A DNA stretch of 64,000 nt from Pseudoscleropodium purum (GCA_963969395.1 OZ017797.1:35030001-35094000); one strand, 5' to 3'; shown: positions 1 through 13,242, counted from the stretch's first letter. Translations and numbers: made by a program. The notes: generated by a model not told the origin, from the letters alone.

Positions 1-955
1 TGTCACACAGAGGTTATCATAAAATAACCAAATAGAAGATTGCACTAGTAGTCATATTAAAAGACAAGTACAAAAGTAACACATATTTATTTAGGTACAA
101 ATACTTGTTATTCATTGCTGGAAGTTTAATAACACATATTTATTTAGGTAGAGATATATGCAATTGGTTGCCGAAAGCATAGTTGGATGGGCAAGGCATA
201 ATTCTAAGTGTAAAGGAGCTTGTGGTGGAAGTTTCGTGGACCAAGACTCAAAAAGACTTTCAGTTGCAGACGAAGTTTCATGGATCAAGACTTGCATAAG
301 TTTAGACTTTCAGTTGAGGACTTCAGGATCATCAGTCTACTTTGGTTTGGGAGACTTGAGAGAATTCACAAGTGAGATTGCCACTCATAACACCTCAGAT
401 CCTACGTCATTTTGCTTTATTTCTATATGTCATTTTTTGCTTTCTTTCTATCAACTGCATTGGTATTCTTGCTTGATAACCAATGGTTTGACTTCACGGT
501 ATACAGACAGCTAATTTTTAAATCCTGGAGGATACTATTTGCTCTTGACCTTTGAGTAAAATGCTGAAATGTTGGATAAATGTAGTTAGTGGAGGCAATT
601 GGGAAGAGGCACAATATTGTTTACCAATGAGAAGGCATCCTTGAAAAGGTGACCCCTGTAGAGCGAACAAAATTGTCTTACATGGCTCACTTCAACTAAC
701 CCAATCCTTCAATTAATTGATAAGTCCTTCTCATGTATCTAGCAAAGCATAATACCTTCCCAACATGCAGAGGACCATTGCTTGGTTATACAATGTTATA
801 GAATTTTTAAGATAACTACACTCAATTTCAACCACTCTCTAAAACTGCACAATCTAAATTCTTGCCTAAATTGTACTTTTCCTATTCAAGAGAGTATATG
901 TTCAGTTTTAGAAACACCTATTTTCAACACTTTGAAAATTCATAAGTTATTCATA
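1..955. other. Window start: no supportable gene; 21-bp direct repeat
   Basis: No gene can be supported. A perfect 21-bp direct repeat (TAACACATATTTATTTAGGTA) lies at 77-97 and 130-150. An open frame of 118 codons at 158-514 (+) has no recognisable domain, and its second half is hydrophobic low-complexity sequence typical of AT-rich noncoding DNA. The stretch 300-960 shows nothing further. Confidence 0.5.
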
Positions 956-1360
956 TAGGTAGTTGCAAAAAAGACCTCTCATTTTTTTGTAGTGTTTGAC
1001 ATTGTAGTGCTGATTTTTTGAAGTACTTTATAATTAAAAATATATATAAATGTACAAAATTTGTTTAATATACACACCTTTAAGAAGAAGGTATTGTAAG
1101 AAGGAAAAGTGTAAAACAATTCTCTAAGTAGGAGAACTAGAAAAGCAAAATAGTACAATTTACAAGGATGAAATTATTTGTTTGTGATTCTTGTTATAAA
1201 TCTATCAAGTAATTTGCAAATAGATTGATTGCCTTGCAACAAAATATATTCTATGAAATACTAGTTTAGCAAAGTCTTATGCAACATCTACTTCACTACA
1301 CATTTAAGCCGGGAACCACGTGTATGTGGACACATTTTACTTTACATAATCACCCAAGTC
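956..1360 (+). repeat. Dispersed repeat, partial copy (partner at 55743-56448)
   Basis: This stretch matches 55743 onward in the same orientation. Shared landmarks include the start (AAGACCTC near 970), AGTACTTTATAATT, TTTAATATACACA, AAGAAGGAAAAGT and TTCTCTAAGTAGGA. A weaker match continues to a CACGTGTATGTGGACAC-like segment near 1340. The first bases (GGTAGTTGCAA) equal the reverse complement of the far end of the partner, so this is probably the left terminus of a terminal-inverted-repeat element whose right end is lost or diverged here. Confidence 0.5.
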
Positions 1361-2127
1361 TTCTTTCTAATTTAATATTTCCACCAACTTATAGTTTATA
1401 TTAATTATCTTGTTGTGTTATTAACTATAGTCCTATGCAAAACAATGTTGTATGTTAGAGTTCCATCCATGCATGTTTTGATTTATAGACAATATTGAAT
1501 TTTCTAAATACTTTAATGGCAACTTCCCACATGATGCATTTTTTTAATTCAATCTTCAAGATCTATATATGAAAATTTGGTCCCCTTACGTTTTACCCAA
1601 GGCTAAAAACATCAATGTAATATATTTAAAATGAAAATAGCAAAGAGTCAATTCATATATTTGATATACTTTCCGGATAGAAATTCAATATTGAGGTAAA
1701 TAATTTATGTCTATTAATATTCATGTACTTTAGAATGACGTAAATAAATTCCATGAGGGGATATGGATATTTAGAACTTTAATTTTTTTCCTAAAATTTT
1801 AAATTTCTTTTTCTTTATTTATTTAAAAAAGATGTTAAGTAAATTAATGTGCTTTCTGACTTGCATGAATTCACTTACCTAAATTAAAAAGTTTCAACCT
1901 ATTCAACTACATGGATTGAAAGAATATAACATCTGAAGTGCAAAAGAAAAACTTATTCTTGCAAAATAGTGTTAAGAGACTTCAAGCTCTCTTGGAATAA
2001 AATTTTTGTCTTCTTTATGAATTTGCATTTCTCCACCAATGAATTCTAAATTTTGTTAGATACAATCAAGGCAATTTTAAAAGCAAATATGAATTCTAGC
2101 GCACTCTAAATCACCATGCAATGCAAT
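1361..2127. other. AT-rich intergenic, nothing recognised
   Basis: No coding, RNA or repeat signal was found by reading both strands. It is AT-rich with many short stops in every frame. Confidence 0.4.
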
Positions 2128-2344
2128 CATTAGAAGATTTTTGGAGGCTCTAGAAGCTTGTTTCGAGCCTATTCCCCACAGTGGAAGGGATGGCCTGCTA
2201 TTAGAAAAAAAAATTAAAAATTGGGGAAGGGGGCAATGATGGGCAGGGGCTCGGCCACGTCATTCCATTGCACCAAACTTGTTCTTTGCATTCATAGGCT
2301 GCGATAACTCACAAGCTTTGGGATCCCCCAAAAATCTTCTAATG
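2128..2344. mobile_element. MITE family 2 (CATTAGAAG ends), copy 1
   Basis: The element begins CATTAGAAGATTTTTGG and ends CCAAAAATCTTCTAATG, a near-perfect terminal inverted repeat of about 17 bp. It is 217 bp long and noncoding, with a GC-richer centre that includes GGCCACGTCATTCC. Three further copies lie at 11388-11657, 13243-13540 and (diverged) 61816-62024. No clean target-site duplication is visible, so the superfamily is left open. Confidence 0.8.
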
Positions 2345-3505
2345 ATACTAGTCATTTTTGATGATCTAAGTGCAATGAGAAAAAAAATTGAAATAAAAAT
2401 GGTGAAAAAGTTAGAGATAGACATTTAGAATATGTAGAATCTTTTTCAATAACTTTGACTTCACATATTGCATAATAATAGGGCTTGAAATTAGAAGAAA
2501 ATATTTTTTTTCAAAATTGTCTTAACATAGCTAATAAAAGTTTGACTCCTCTTAAAATGTGATTTGAAAACTAAAATTAGTTATTTTTGACAATTTTATG
2601 TCATATTTTATTAGTTACATATATGCAAAAATTTCAAAATTTGATGATGGTTTTACCAAAAGATGTTCAAAAGATGTCCAAGCATCTTATTAGAATTTGT
2701 TTTTCATTTCCATAAAGGGGGTGAATTTTCCTATCATGTGTCAAAATTTTGAGAATATCCATTAAAAATTGACTTTGCATGATCCCACCTAAGTATCCAA
2801 ATGTTTTTTTATTTTAAGGGATTAACATAACATTGTTATACAATTTGAGTTTCACTCTCTTTGATTTTGAGATTGTCTACATTTTAAATTGGCCTCTACA
2901 ATTTTTTCAGTGTTCCACATTCATTTGTATAATCTCACAAATGCTTAGCAAGGTATTTTTGAGTTTCTATTGTGTACCAATTATTTATTTATTTATTTTC
3001 ATGATTTATCCAAATACTCAATGAAAAATCCAATTAGAGAAGCAACCTGAAGAACCTCAAGTAAGGTAGATTAGCCTATTACCACCACTCACTTAATTTC
3101 TATATCTCCTATCCCTCCCTTTTGCACAACAGACATCACTTGTTTCTACAAAGTCTATAACTCAATTTCTTTGGGGCAAGCAATTAGGTGCTATTGGAAG
3201 AAAACGATATCAAGTTCATGTCTTTTTATAGGTGGTAATAGCCCAATAAAGGTATAGTTCATTACATGTTGTTCAAGTAGGCTTAGTTGTGAACGAATGC
3301 TTATCAAAACAAGTTATAGCTTTAGACAATAAAAGATGTATTTTATGAATGTTATACTTGTACTTCCAAACACTCATCAAACATGATTAGGATAGTGGGT
3401 CACACATCTTCAACCTTTTCATCCCAACACCTATTGACGGTATTATATTTTTCAATTTTTATCAGATTATTATGATTCCACTTGTATTCAAGTCTGCTGA
3501 ACTGA
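2345..3505. other. AT-rich intergenic, nothing recognised
   Basis: No supportable coding or RNA feature. The open frame near 2833-3024 is a hydrophobic low-complexity reading of AT-rich DNA. Confidence 0.4.
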
Positions 3506-4871
3506 TTCTTTCATCTAAAATATACAGGCAACAACAAGCACACTGCACAAGACACCCAGATTGCAAATCTGGGTGGTAATGTGCTAGTGCCACCTTATAC
3601 CATTTGTTGGAAGAATTCTGCATTGGTTTGTCGGAGATTTATGTACCATACAGGCAGTAACTATGTGGAAATAATTCATTTGGTTTGTCAGAGATTTGGA
3701 GGAGATGCCGTGCATACACAAGCCAAAGTTGCTGCTTGCATGAGCTAGTGTATGTGAAGTTTTAGTCCAATAGCTTCACTGCAGTCTGGCCACTCAGTGC
3801 ACACGACCGACCTAATATGCTTTACAATCTGCTACAATTTTTTTAAAGTAAAAATGGAAGAATATGGTCTACGGGTATCACATACATGTGAGGGTGTAGT
3901 TGAAGAGAATGATTACACTGTATCACACATACCGAGGGAGTTCAAAGTCTAGCATAGCACACCGTCCTAAGATAGTTCATTTCCACATTTCCACATTTCG
4001 ATGTTCGTACCCCTCACTAAAGAATGTCCTGTTCATTTCATGGGAGGATTATTTTCTGTAATTTCTTCCTAACATGTGAAATTTGTATAATCAATGATTA
4101 CATGTTTTTCATTCATCAATCACATATTTCATCCATTTCTGGATGTCAAACAATCTCCTCACTGTCAAAAAATTTGAAAAAAAACATGCACTCCTTGTCA
4201 GGCTTCACCCTCCTCATCAACACTACTTTTTCTTTTCTTTTCAGAATTCCCTCTGCCTTTGTGATTGCTCTACACACACAATTGCAAATGATGTGGCTTG
4301 CTCATGAAGTTAGGAAGTTATTGAATCAGTCATCGGGAGAAACTGAAGACCGTTTCATGTGCTTAATACATGGTAATTTTATCCGTCCAGTCCGGGCCTG
4401 TCCCCAGAATGTTCCACATTGTAACAAATAATTCCAACAGCTGTTTTGCTTACCTGTATTGAATTGGTCCTTGGTCGGCTTACTTGTCGTCCTGAAATGC
4501 AAATATGGTTAACCAAATTGAAACACCTACATTACGTGAGTGGAGTGGACCACTGGATGGTAACCCTAACCATATGGTATATATATCTGCATCCACACAG
4601 TTCTGTACTATTTTGAAGATTTGGATAACATTCTTGAGAAGCTCCCCCAACACTCTTGGATAGAGAATTTAGATTTTGTGGCACTACCTTATCTGGAGTT
4701 CATGAACAAAAAGAAATGGTATGGTATTATCCTTCTATTAAGTTAGGCTGTTTTGTTTGTTATGTTGAGATTTCTCAGACCGTGCATCTCTCGTCTGCAT
4801 ATTTGGTATCGTCAGAAAGCCCTCAGCAAGGAGGGGTGCACAAGCTTGGTTTTGTGGTGTTCCAATCTAAG
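3506..4871 (+). pseudogene. Exon-like series of an unrecognised, probably decayed gene
   Basis: Four segments read like plant exons. Segment D (about 3528-3748) is open for ~73 codons after CAG and ends in TAG. Segment A (4245-4372) follows a strong polypyrimidine-CAG acceptor and ends ATG|GTAATT. Segment B (4601-4718) follows ACACAG and ends ATG|GTATGG. Segment C (4779-4871) follows TTTCTCAG and ends AAG|GTATGA. Phases fit between A and B: CAT G joins TT CTG and gives ...LIHVLYYFEDLDNILEKL. B to C fits in phase with a plausible peptide (RLHIWYRQKALSKEG), but the junction codon becomes TGA. That break, and the stop ending D, suggest a pseudogene or a missing exon. I do not recognise the family. 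The mix of charged and aromatic residues and the matched splice phases argue against chance; no start codon or promoter is identified. Confidence 0.35.
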
Positions 4872-4984
4872 GTATGAAAGTTGTTGAATTTTGAAGTTTT
4901 CATGAATTTAAAAAATTAGAATTTTGTTTTTGTTTTTGTTTTGACCATGGCAACTGCATGGGGCACACTAGTCAACATTAAGAG

Positions 4985-5355
4985 AGTCAACCCATTTTTG
5001 GACACTTAAGTAATTTTGCATATCTTGAGAGCTGTTTTCTTGAGTGGAGAAATTTTCCATGTATAGAAATAGAGATTAGAAGGATTTCACATTTTTTTAG
5101 AACTTTATTTTTTAGAACATAATTCCTATAAATTTTTTCATTGAAGATTCCAATCGACCTATTCTTGTTATACAAACCCTCCTTATTTCCAACCATTGGT
5201 TGATTGCAAAATCAACCAAGATTGCAACCAATTGTAATGTGCCACAATTGCATTGGAAATTGTGCCATAATTAATTTTCTACTTTCTCCTCTTGATTGGA
5301 AAGAGTGTAGCCTATTGTACAAAAATGGATCCATGATTAGAAATGGGTCGGCTCC
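4985..5355 (+). mobile_element. MITE family 4 (GTAGCCRACCCATT ends), copy 1
   Basis: One of four ~370-bp copies; others lie at 11735-12105 (same orientation), 18046-18403 and 62786-63169 (reverse). The ends here are TCAACCCATTTTTGG and AAATGGGTCGGCTCC. Shared interior landmarks are CTTGAGTGGAGAAATTTTCC, TTTCCAACC..GGTTG and GATTGGAAAGAGTGTAG. It is noncoding. Confidence 0.8.
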
Positions 5356-6632
5356 CTTGACATTAGAGAGCATGTAGTCCCTTATTGTTTTAGAATGTTA
5401 TGTATGTTGATGTACATGTTGGGTATAGAAACCCTACAAATTGCCTTTTTGAATCTTTCAAATATTTGTATATAATATAGAATCAAATTTTTTTTTTGTC
5501 TTGCGTAATTATCACTCAATTCTTATCCAATTCCAATGAAGCCTACCAAATTTCAATTTTAAAAAAGAAAAAATTCCATTTTTGGTGAAGTTTTTAAGTC
5601 AATTTTTGTGGTTTTACATAAAAATTTATTGAAAACAACTGATGATGAATTTTTTTAATTTTATTGCATAGAAATGTAGGAAACACCTATATGCACACCT
5701 TTCTTATAAAAAAACACACCTTTAAGTAACAAAAATATGATCATGAAAAATTCAATGAAAAATGTCATATGACCAAACTTTGAAGAAATGGATATCTTTG
5801 TATTTTAACTTGATTTTGGCTAAGTAATTATACCATCATGCTCAAATGTAAGATACTAGTTACTATGCGAAGGCAAAATAGAAAAATCTAATTACAACAA
5901 AGAGATATATATTTTTACAAAAATTGGACATTGTCACTTTAACATTGAAATCTCTATAGAAGGAATTATGAAACTTTTTTGATGATGTTCATTGTATAGA
6001 ATATGTGCATATGGATGCTCCCTCTGTATCTCCACAATCAAATTTTAAAAATTCATCACCAATTGTTTTTAATGAAATATCATGTCAAAGCATGAAAATG
6101 GACTTTAAAAATTCACCAAAAATGGAATTTTGCTTTTTTAAATAGAAATTTTGTATATTGGATTGAAATTGCATAAGAATGCAATGATAATTTTCATTAC
6201 CAAAATACACCAATTAAACTCCACATTCTACAAAAAAAAATTGAATGGCTCAAATAGGCCGGTTGTAAGATTATTATATCCGACTTGTATTGTGTTTCCT
6301 ATATTTTATTACTTTGGAGGGGGTGGAACAAAGTATGAATGATGTGTTATGATATTTCACCTCTATGTTATTAAGGTAGAAGCACCTAATGGTGTCCTTG
6401 TACCCAAAGGTGTCCCTATCTAGGAAAGAGAGTCATTCTGTAACGCAAATCTAGATGAGCCATACATGGCTTATCATGTTGGTCAACAATTAATAAGCTC
6501 CGTTTGGTATGTCTATATTTATGTTCTAAAATGACTCCCCTTCCTAGAAAGGGATGCCATTGGGTATGGGGTCGTTTTTAAGTGCTTGTACTTTATACCA
6601 AATACATATCCAATTTGCTCCATAAATGTGCA
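5356..6632. other. AT-rich intergenic, nothing recognised
   Basis: No gene, RNA or confident repeat was found. Homopolymer runs are common. Confidence 0.4.
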
Positions 6633-7581
6633 TTTAACCCCTAAATGCCAAAACTGTGGTTTCTGGCAACATAGCACATTTGGGCAAGTCACTACAAACA
6701 TTATTTTTATTTTTATTTTTTGAAATTTTCACACAACATGTGCCTAAGGAGTAGCTTTAAGACCTAGATTTTTTGTAACTCTTGACTATATGGTTAAAAA
6801 AGTATTGTTTGATATATAATTTTCTAAATTTAGTAGATAGTCCAAGCTCAAAAAGACTCTTTTAAAATTACTTTCTAAAAAAATAAAAATTTGAAATTGA
6901 CTTTATAGATTTATATATGTGGAAAGCTTTGAATCATTTAATTTTGATTAGTGAGATGAATGTTATAAAGAGTTATAGTTGAAGGTAGTTACGGAATCTC
7001 TACTCTAAAATAAACTTTGAAGTCCTTTATTTTACTTAATTTTTAATATTTTTTTAATTTAAAAAAAATAGGTTGAAATTTTTTTATTACAAAATTATAC
7101 AATTACAACCATTGAGATTTTCAATTTTCAGTTCTATAACTAAATTCTTGACAATTTAATATTTTGAATCATTCTCTACTTCTTTCTATTTATTATTTTT
7201 CTTTCCTATAAGTTGTACTATTTCAAATGATCTTACAAGTTTTTAAGCATGTAGGTAACTTGCCTTGTAGAATGAGTCCAAAGAGTAACTACTATTTTAG
7301 ACACTTTTTCATATAAATGTAAACTTGAGAAGTATAGCTATTCGTTTTTTTGCAAGGACAAAAAAAGGATTTTTTTTCAACTTAAATGCTAATATTTTGC
7401 AATCCATATCTTGAGAATTTTTGAAATATTTCTTACATCTTTTCAAACTAGTGTTCTACAAGATCCTTCAGTTATATGTGTCCAAAAATATTATTTTTCT
7501 AAAATTTGATATTTCTACTTGAAAATGGCAATTTTAGAGTGGTTTATGGAAAACATAGTCAAATATATTTAGGGATTAAAT
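6633..7581 (+). mobile_element. ~950-bp terminal-inverted-repeat element, copy A
   Basis: The element starts TTTAACCCCTAAATG and ends TTTAGGGATTAAA, giving short inverted ends. It matches 18760-19712 in the opposite orientation over essentially its whole length (949 versus 953 bp). Landmarks include GTGCCTAAGGAGTAGCTTTAA, AATGATTC..TCTACT and ATGCTAATATTTTGCAATC. No transposase frame survives. Related ends occur near 20247 and 39620, which suggests a larger family. Confidence 0.7.
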
Positions 7582-7702
7582 TCACTCCAAGTACATGTTC
7601 CTTGAGATCTATACACATGAAAGAATCTAAAAAGCTACATGCTATTTGTTGAATTGTATAGCTTAGAGAATGCTCCTGGTGCACTAGCCTCTTTGAGTAA
7701 GA

Positions 7703-7983
7703 CATCATAAAAAATTTCAGCCTTCCAAGAGGTTGCAAGTTTGGAACCTTCCTAAACTCCCCGGGGACAATTAGAGACAAATTTAAACTGCTTTTTATTT
7801 TTTATTGATTTTTAATGACAGTAGCTGATGTGGCACTACTTGTGCCATGTCAGCACCATGTCAATTTTAATATATTTTTTTAAAAAAAAAATAATGCTTT
7901 TTAGTTTTTCTATACTTGCATTGTGTGTTGCCAAAAAATGCATCCTTAACCGCCTTCTGCAAGGTTCAAATTTTTTTCTAATG
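7703..7983 (+). mobile_element. MITE family 3 (CATTAGGAAAAAT ends), copy 1
   Basis: It is similar to 59178-59444. Both share AAAAATTTCAGCC near the left end, a central GATGTGGCAC.ACTTGTGCC palindrome, a CCAAAAAA.G segment and TTTTCTAATG at the right end. The left end is diverged here (CATCATAAAAAATTTCAG). It is noncoding, 281 bp. Confidence 0.7.
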
Positions 7984-10900
7984 AAGATGTATCTAAATAC
8001 TTTGGAATCCCATTAATAAGACATCTTACGAGATAGAATGTTTTTAGTTTCATTTGGTGAAAAAATATGCAACACATCAAGGGGTGATATTTGTATGTGT
8101 ATGTTTCATTGTAATGTCGTTGTGGAAGGAGGTTTTAATCATTCATGTCTCATTTAAATCTTCATCAAATGAAGGAGATTAAAATAGAAAAAAAAATGAA
8201 ATCAATCGTCATTGTGTATTATGAGAGGATTTCAAAGAGCCTAACCTCATCCAAAAAGATTTTAAACTATGAACATTTGAGCTTTGAAAACTTAAAGAAC
8301 AAAATTTGTACCTATAGTTTGTTTAAGGTTTTCAGGGATTTGAATACGAGGTTATATATACAAAATCATATGAAAAAAAACCCTTTAAATTCTAACATGG
8401 AAGTAGAATGATAACCCTCCAACTGTCATAAGGATGTGAGGTTTTAGAAAAAATTAAATATGTAAAGTTTGGGAAATTTCTTTTTTTAAGCATAACCAAG
8501 AGTTTTCATAACTAATCATAGGATAATGTGTTCATGTATTCAAAGTGTGACACAATTAAACTCTCTAAACACTTGGGTATTCTAATGCAAAGATTTTAAG
8601 ACTTTTGTTGTAAGAAATGCACGACTCCATCTTAAAAATTTGTAATATTCAAACATATGTACAAAACTATTGGCAATATTATTCTATCATTTTTTTTTGA
8701 ACAAAATGACATTGGACAAGAAATTTATCTCTTCCCAAGTTTTTTTTCATGGTTTTAAATTATGTACATAGGCTCCTCAAGGGAATAAAATATTCCCACA
8801 AAGTTTTCACCTATAAAATCTGTCTAAATTTTGAACAAAAAACATCAATAAATCTAAGTAACGTCTTCTTGTATAGTTGGTGCATTGTTCTAGGTACTAC
8901 ATTTTAAAGTGCAATTTAAATTGCTTATTGTGAACACAATGTTTTGAACTTTAAAAAACTAGTTTGAGTTTTTTTTACTACAATATAGTTAAACTTTTAA
9001 CTCAATTGTATTCCAAAAAAAAATTTGAAATTAGAAAATAAATTTTAGTTTGAAACTTAGAAAGTAACCCTTCATTACGCCAAGATCTATTTTCTAGATT
9101 ATAAGGTAAAAGGAACAAAAAAGAACATGGAGAAGTTTTTCACCTTGTTGTTAAGTTTAAAAAAAGAACACAAATTTTTCCTAATAATACATGTGACAAT
9201 AAATTTACATTATTTCAAATTATTGCATAACAAAATATTGTTGAATTGTTCTCATTTCCTCAAAAATAAAAATTCGTTGTGACATAAATTTCCTAAGTGA
9301 CAATAATTTTTCCCCTCACTATTTAGTTAAACCAATGTAGAACTATAACCAAGGGACTTTGCCAAAAATGATCTGATGTTTTAACAAGGAGGTGCATTCT
9401 TCATTTGTATAGTAATCTTAAAAATCATCCATTGGTCACTTTTCTAGGCTTCACAACCTTGTGTCCTTTTATAGCTAATAGTGCCATCACTAAGTATTTG
9501 TTGTATAATTGGTTGGGTTACTTTGAATCAAATAACATAGAAAATTATTACTAATTACAGATTGAAATGTTGCTAGCACTTGTTTTCTGTTAGCAATATT
9601 CAATAATACAATAATTTATAGAAGGTATTTAATCCGTAAAGGACCAAATGATTATTCAACATACACAAGAAATAATTGGGTAGTTGCTTACAAAGCCAAT
9701 TTCGGTTGGATATTTACAAAATTTTGACACAATGTGTGAATATGTCCCCCTTTAGTGAGAACATATATTTTTTCCAATTGGGTATTGAGATCAAAATTTA
9801 TATTGTTAGGCAATTTGAGCAACTTCACACAACATGTGCAATATTCCTTTACTTTTTTGAATTTGAAAGGTATTTAACTTACATAGTAAAAGATGTAAAT
9901 GTCACAAAAATAACCATGTGTAAAAATGTTGCTCACTATCCTAAAAAGTGGTAAATTTTCACAATTTTTGCCTAAAATGTGTATCAAAAAATGAAATACT
10001 TATATAGTGTATTTAGCCCCAAATTCTTTCATTAATTAATTTTTTCTAATTTGGATAGGATTTAGAGACTTTGGATTTGGAATTGATTTTTTGATATTTT
10101 CATGATTCCTAATTGCCGTCTTCTTCACAACACAAATTTATTTTGAGTCATTTAATAAAGTATTGCAAAAGTAATAATTTTTTCCTTTTCATATCAAATT
10201 TGGAAACTTTAAATAGGGAGGTATTTTACAAAAGAAAATTATTTACTTTTAGAAGAATAGAAGTACAACAAATGCATTAAACTATTTTGTTTTACTTGAT
10301 GAAATGAAAATTTGAAGAGGTTTCATTTTGCAAACAATTACAAAATCTCTTTAGAAAAATAACATTGGATTTATTTTTTGAATTCAATTTATAATATTTT
10401 TAGATTAAAAAAATATACAACTGACATAGATTGAACTATAAGAACAATTTTATCATTAGAATTGGCATTTTTCAATTATCCTTCTTGTATCTTAGAAATT
10501 TAGTATTTTTGCTCAATTTGTACAGTCTCTTACTAACTTCACCTTCAAGGAGGGTTGATAAAACTTGTTTTTTGAAATCTAAGTATCCAGGTTGACATTA
10601 AGATTAGTGAGAATTTCAATATCAAATTTGAGAGGACACCTAGTACTTCAAAAAATTGATTGAAAAATCTTTAGTTACACTTTAATTGACCAAAAAGGTA
10701 ATTAACTTGAAGAATTTAATTAGCATTGAAATTGCTAAGAACTTTAAAGGGTAAAACTCAATTTAGACATTCACAACCTAATTTTGTCTCTATTTAAAAT
10801 TTTTGATTAGATGATTTTTTTAAATGCATTTCAAAGGTAAAATTCTCTTAACAAGTTTGGATTTGAATATAGAAAACATTGAACTTTGGTTAACACAATG

Positions 10901-11387
10901 ATGTTCTATACAATCATTTACATCCATAGTGAAGTTATCAGATTTTTGAAGCACATTTAATTTTTATCTTCATTTTTTCTTCAAAAATTCATGACAATTT
11001 CAAACACTCAAAAAAATCTTGAAAAAAATGACTCATAGAAAACGAGTGATTTCATTGTTAGTAGGGAAATTTTTTAAATTATTGGTATCTGTATACAATG
11101 GCTAGAATGGAATATTTAGATTGAAGGATTTTTTAAGTTACCTTAGATTAAGGTAAGTGAGCCCATTACAGGCCCAATCCATTGAAGGCCAAATGGGAGC
11201 ATACCCATTGCAAGCAAATTTATATTAGTGGTATATTGGCATTCAAGTTCTCAATCGTATACCATAATTCTTGTCAACCTTGTAGTTTTATAGTAGCGTG
11301 ATTTGTTGTTTAAAAATGAAAAAAAATTCAGCAAAGACTAGTTCCCTTGGTTTGTTGTATTGTATCCTCTAGCAACGGAAATTGTCC
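7984..11387. other. Long AT-rich gene desert
   Basis: More than 3 kb with no supportable gene. Frames at 8145-8411 and 9676-9954 (+) are short, rich in Lys/Ile/Asn/Phe and lack domains, as expected by chance in such AT-rich DNA. No tRNA-like cloverleaf or confident repeat pair was recognised. Confidence 0.4.
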
Positions 11388-11657
11388 CATTAGAAGATTT
11401 TTGGGGCCTTTGGAAGCCAATGAGTTATCGTAGCCTGTGAACGCAAGGAACAAGTTCAGCGCAACAAAATGACGTGGCCGATCCCCTGCCACGTCATTGC
11501 CCCCAATTTTTTTTTCAACTTTTTTTGGCATTTGAAGATTTTAAAAAATTTTTTTTTTTTTTTTTTCTGACAATGAGCCGTTCCTTCCATTGCAAGGACA
11601 GCTATAGGGGAACAAGTCTGAAATAGGCTTCCGGAGCCCCCCTAAAATCTTCTAATG
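11388..11657. mobile_element. MITE family 2, copy 2
   Basis: It begins CATTAGAAGATTTTTGGGG and ends CCCCCCTAAAATCTTCTAATG. The interior carries GACGTGGC...GCCACGTC, a local palindrome, and long T runs. It is 270 bp and noncoding. Confidence 0.8.
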
Positions 11658-11734
11658 ATGTGTTTCAAGAAGGAAAATAAATGTATACTACTATCTAATA
11701 TAATTTTACCTACAGTGGGTTGACTTACCTTAAG

Positions 11735-12105
11735 GGGGTCGACCTGTTTTTGACCACATAAGCAATTATGCTTATCTAAAGACATGTTCCTTGAGTGGAG
11801 AAATTTTCCCACATATAAAAATAGAGTTTAGAGGATTTCATACTTTTTTCAGAATTTTATTTCTCAAAACATAATGACTATTGATTTTTTAATTGAAGAT
11901 TCTGTTTGCCTATTCTTCTCATATAGAGCTTCCTATTTCCAACCACGGGTTGGTTGCGAAATCAACCAAGACTACAACCAATCATAATGCGTCACAGCTG
12001 CAATGGAAATTGTGTTATAATTAATCTCTTGCTTTCTCCTGGTGATTGGAAAGAGTGTAGCCAATTTAGAGGGAATGGGTCCCTGGTCAGAAATGGGTCG
12101 GCTCG
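11735..12105 (+). mobile_element. MITE family 4, copy 2
   Basis: It matches 4985-5355 in the same orientation: TTCCTTGAGTGGAGAAATTTTCC, CCTATTCTT, TTTCCAACCACGGGTTGGTTG, GATTGGAAAGAGTGTAGCC. It ends GAAATGGGTCGGCTC. The left terminus is diverged. Confidence 0.78.
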
Positions 12106-12162
12106 GTTAAATGGCTGTGAACCCCTGACCTTGCACAGGATTCCGTTGAGTTGAATTGGCAG

Positions 12163-12330
12163 TTCGTTAGTTTTTGTTTTTGTTTGTTTTGGAACACATG
12201 GACAATTCCCATTGATAAAAGGGAACAGTACAGTGAACCTGAGGATGAGCCCGGGTGAGCATATTTTTCGATTTCCAGAGAGCTCATGATGCAACCAATC
12301 AGACCAACAAACCTGGGCAGCACCAGGAAG
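12163..12330 (-). repeat. Non-LTR retroposon-like 3' tail, copy 1
   Basis: Read on the minus strand it contains AGAGAGCTC-like sequence, then GTACTGTTCCC, a GGGAAxxGTCCA motif and an A-rich tail of AAACAAAAAC units. A second copy lies at 15425-15570. The A-rich 3' end and dispersed copies suggest a LINE or SINE 3' end; no reverse transcriptase is present. Confidence 0.4.
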
Positions 12331-13242
12331 AAAACCTTGGAAAGCTCCCATCTGAATTGGCAGGTTTCCAATACCCACACTAAGTTAATATAATATGATA
12401 AGCTTAATAAGTTAATCATTCTCCGTTCCTTGTGCCCCCTGCTTTTCATGGTCCTTGGCCTGGGAGAACGCAAGATGTGTGTGTCAAGTTATCTACTTCC
12501 TGTGTCAAGCTTATATTAAGTTACCTTCCGTTCCAGTCTCTAACTTATCAAACTGTCCATCCACAAGAAGAACCCTAACTTTGAGTTGGGTTGTGATATT
12601 TCTTGCTTTGTCAACCTTTGATAACTTTGCAAAAAAAGAGGGAACTGAATTATTGCAGATCCTTCCTTGTGGGGGTCGACTCAGCAGCATTGAACAAGTC
12701 CTACCATGTCCATGTCCAATGATGATAGAATGTAGATTTTCTTATCAGTGCCAGTCCCATATCCTGAATTCCTGATATGCTAACTAAGTGGAAGCATGGA
12801 AGCATTTTCACACTTTGGCTCACGGTGGTCAAGGGTCAAATTCCATGGCAAGGTAGACAAGTCAATTACCATGGAAACTAGCAATTTGAACAATTTGGGG
12901 CCAACTCCAAGAGTGGCACATATTTTTCAAAGGTGTGTGCTTGTTTTATTAATCAAATCTAAGTAAAATTACAATTTTATGATTATAATTGTAATTTTTG
13001 TGAATTTTGAAGTGATTTGCCTTGAAATTACCAGACCATTCATAGGGTGGAGTCATGAACATCTTATAAACAACCTATAACCACTCTCCTTTGTATCTAG
13101 TGGTACTTCAGTGTTAATTGTAAAATTTTAGTAAATAAATGATCTTATCTCCAATATGCATCCCTCTAAATCCATCAAAATGTAGTGTCTTCATTGGCCC
13201 CAAATCTTATGTATCTAAAATTGTTGCCTAAATATTTATTAC
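12331..13242. other. Intergenic, slightly richer in G+C to ~12780; no gene recognised
   Basis: A 106-codon frame at 12455-12775 (+) has no recognisable domain and is not supported. The remainder is AT-rich noncoding sequence. Confidence 0.35.

Noticed and set aside
158..514. 118-codon open frame near the window start
   Set aside because: No domain, no splice context, hydrophobic low-complexity second half.
11992..12473. Two overlapping ~128-codon minus-strand frames
   Set aside because: They lie across the end of a MITE and a retroposon-like tail, show no domains and overlap each other in different frames.
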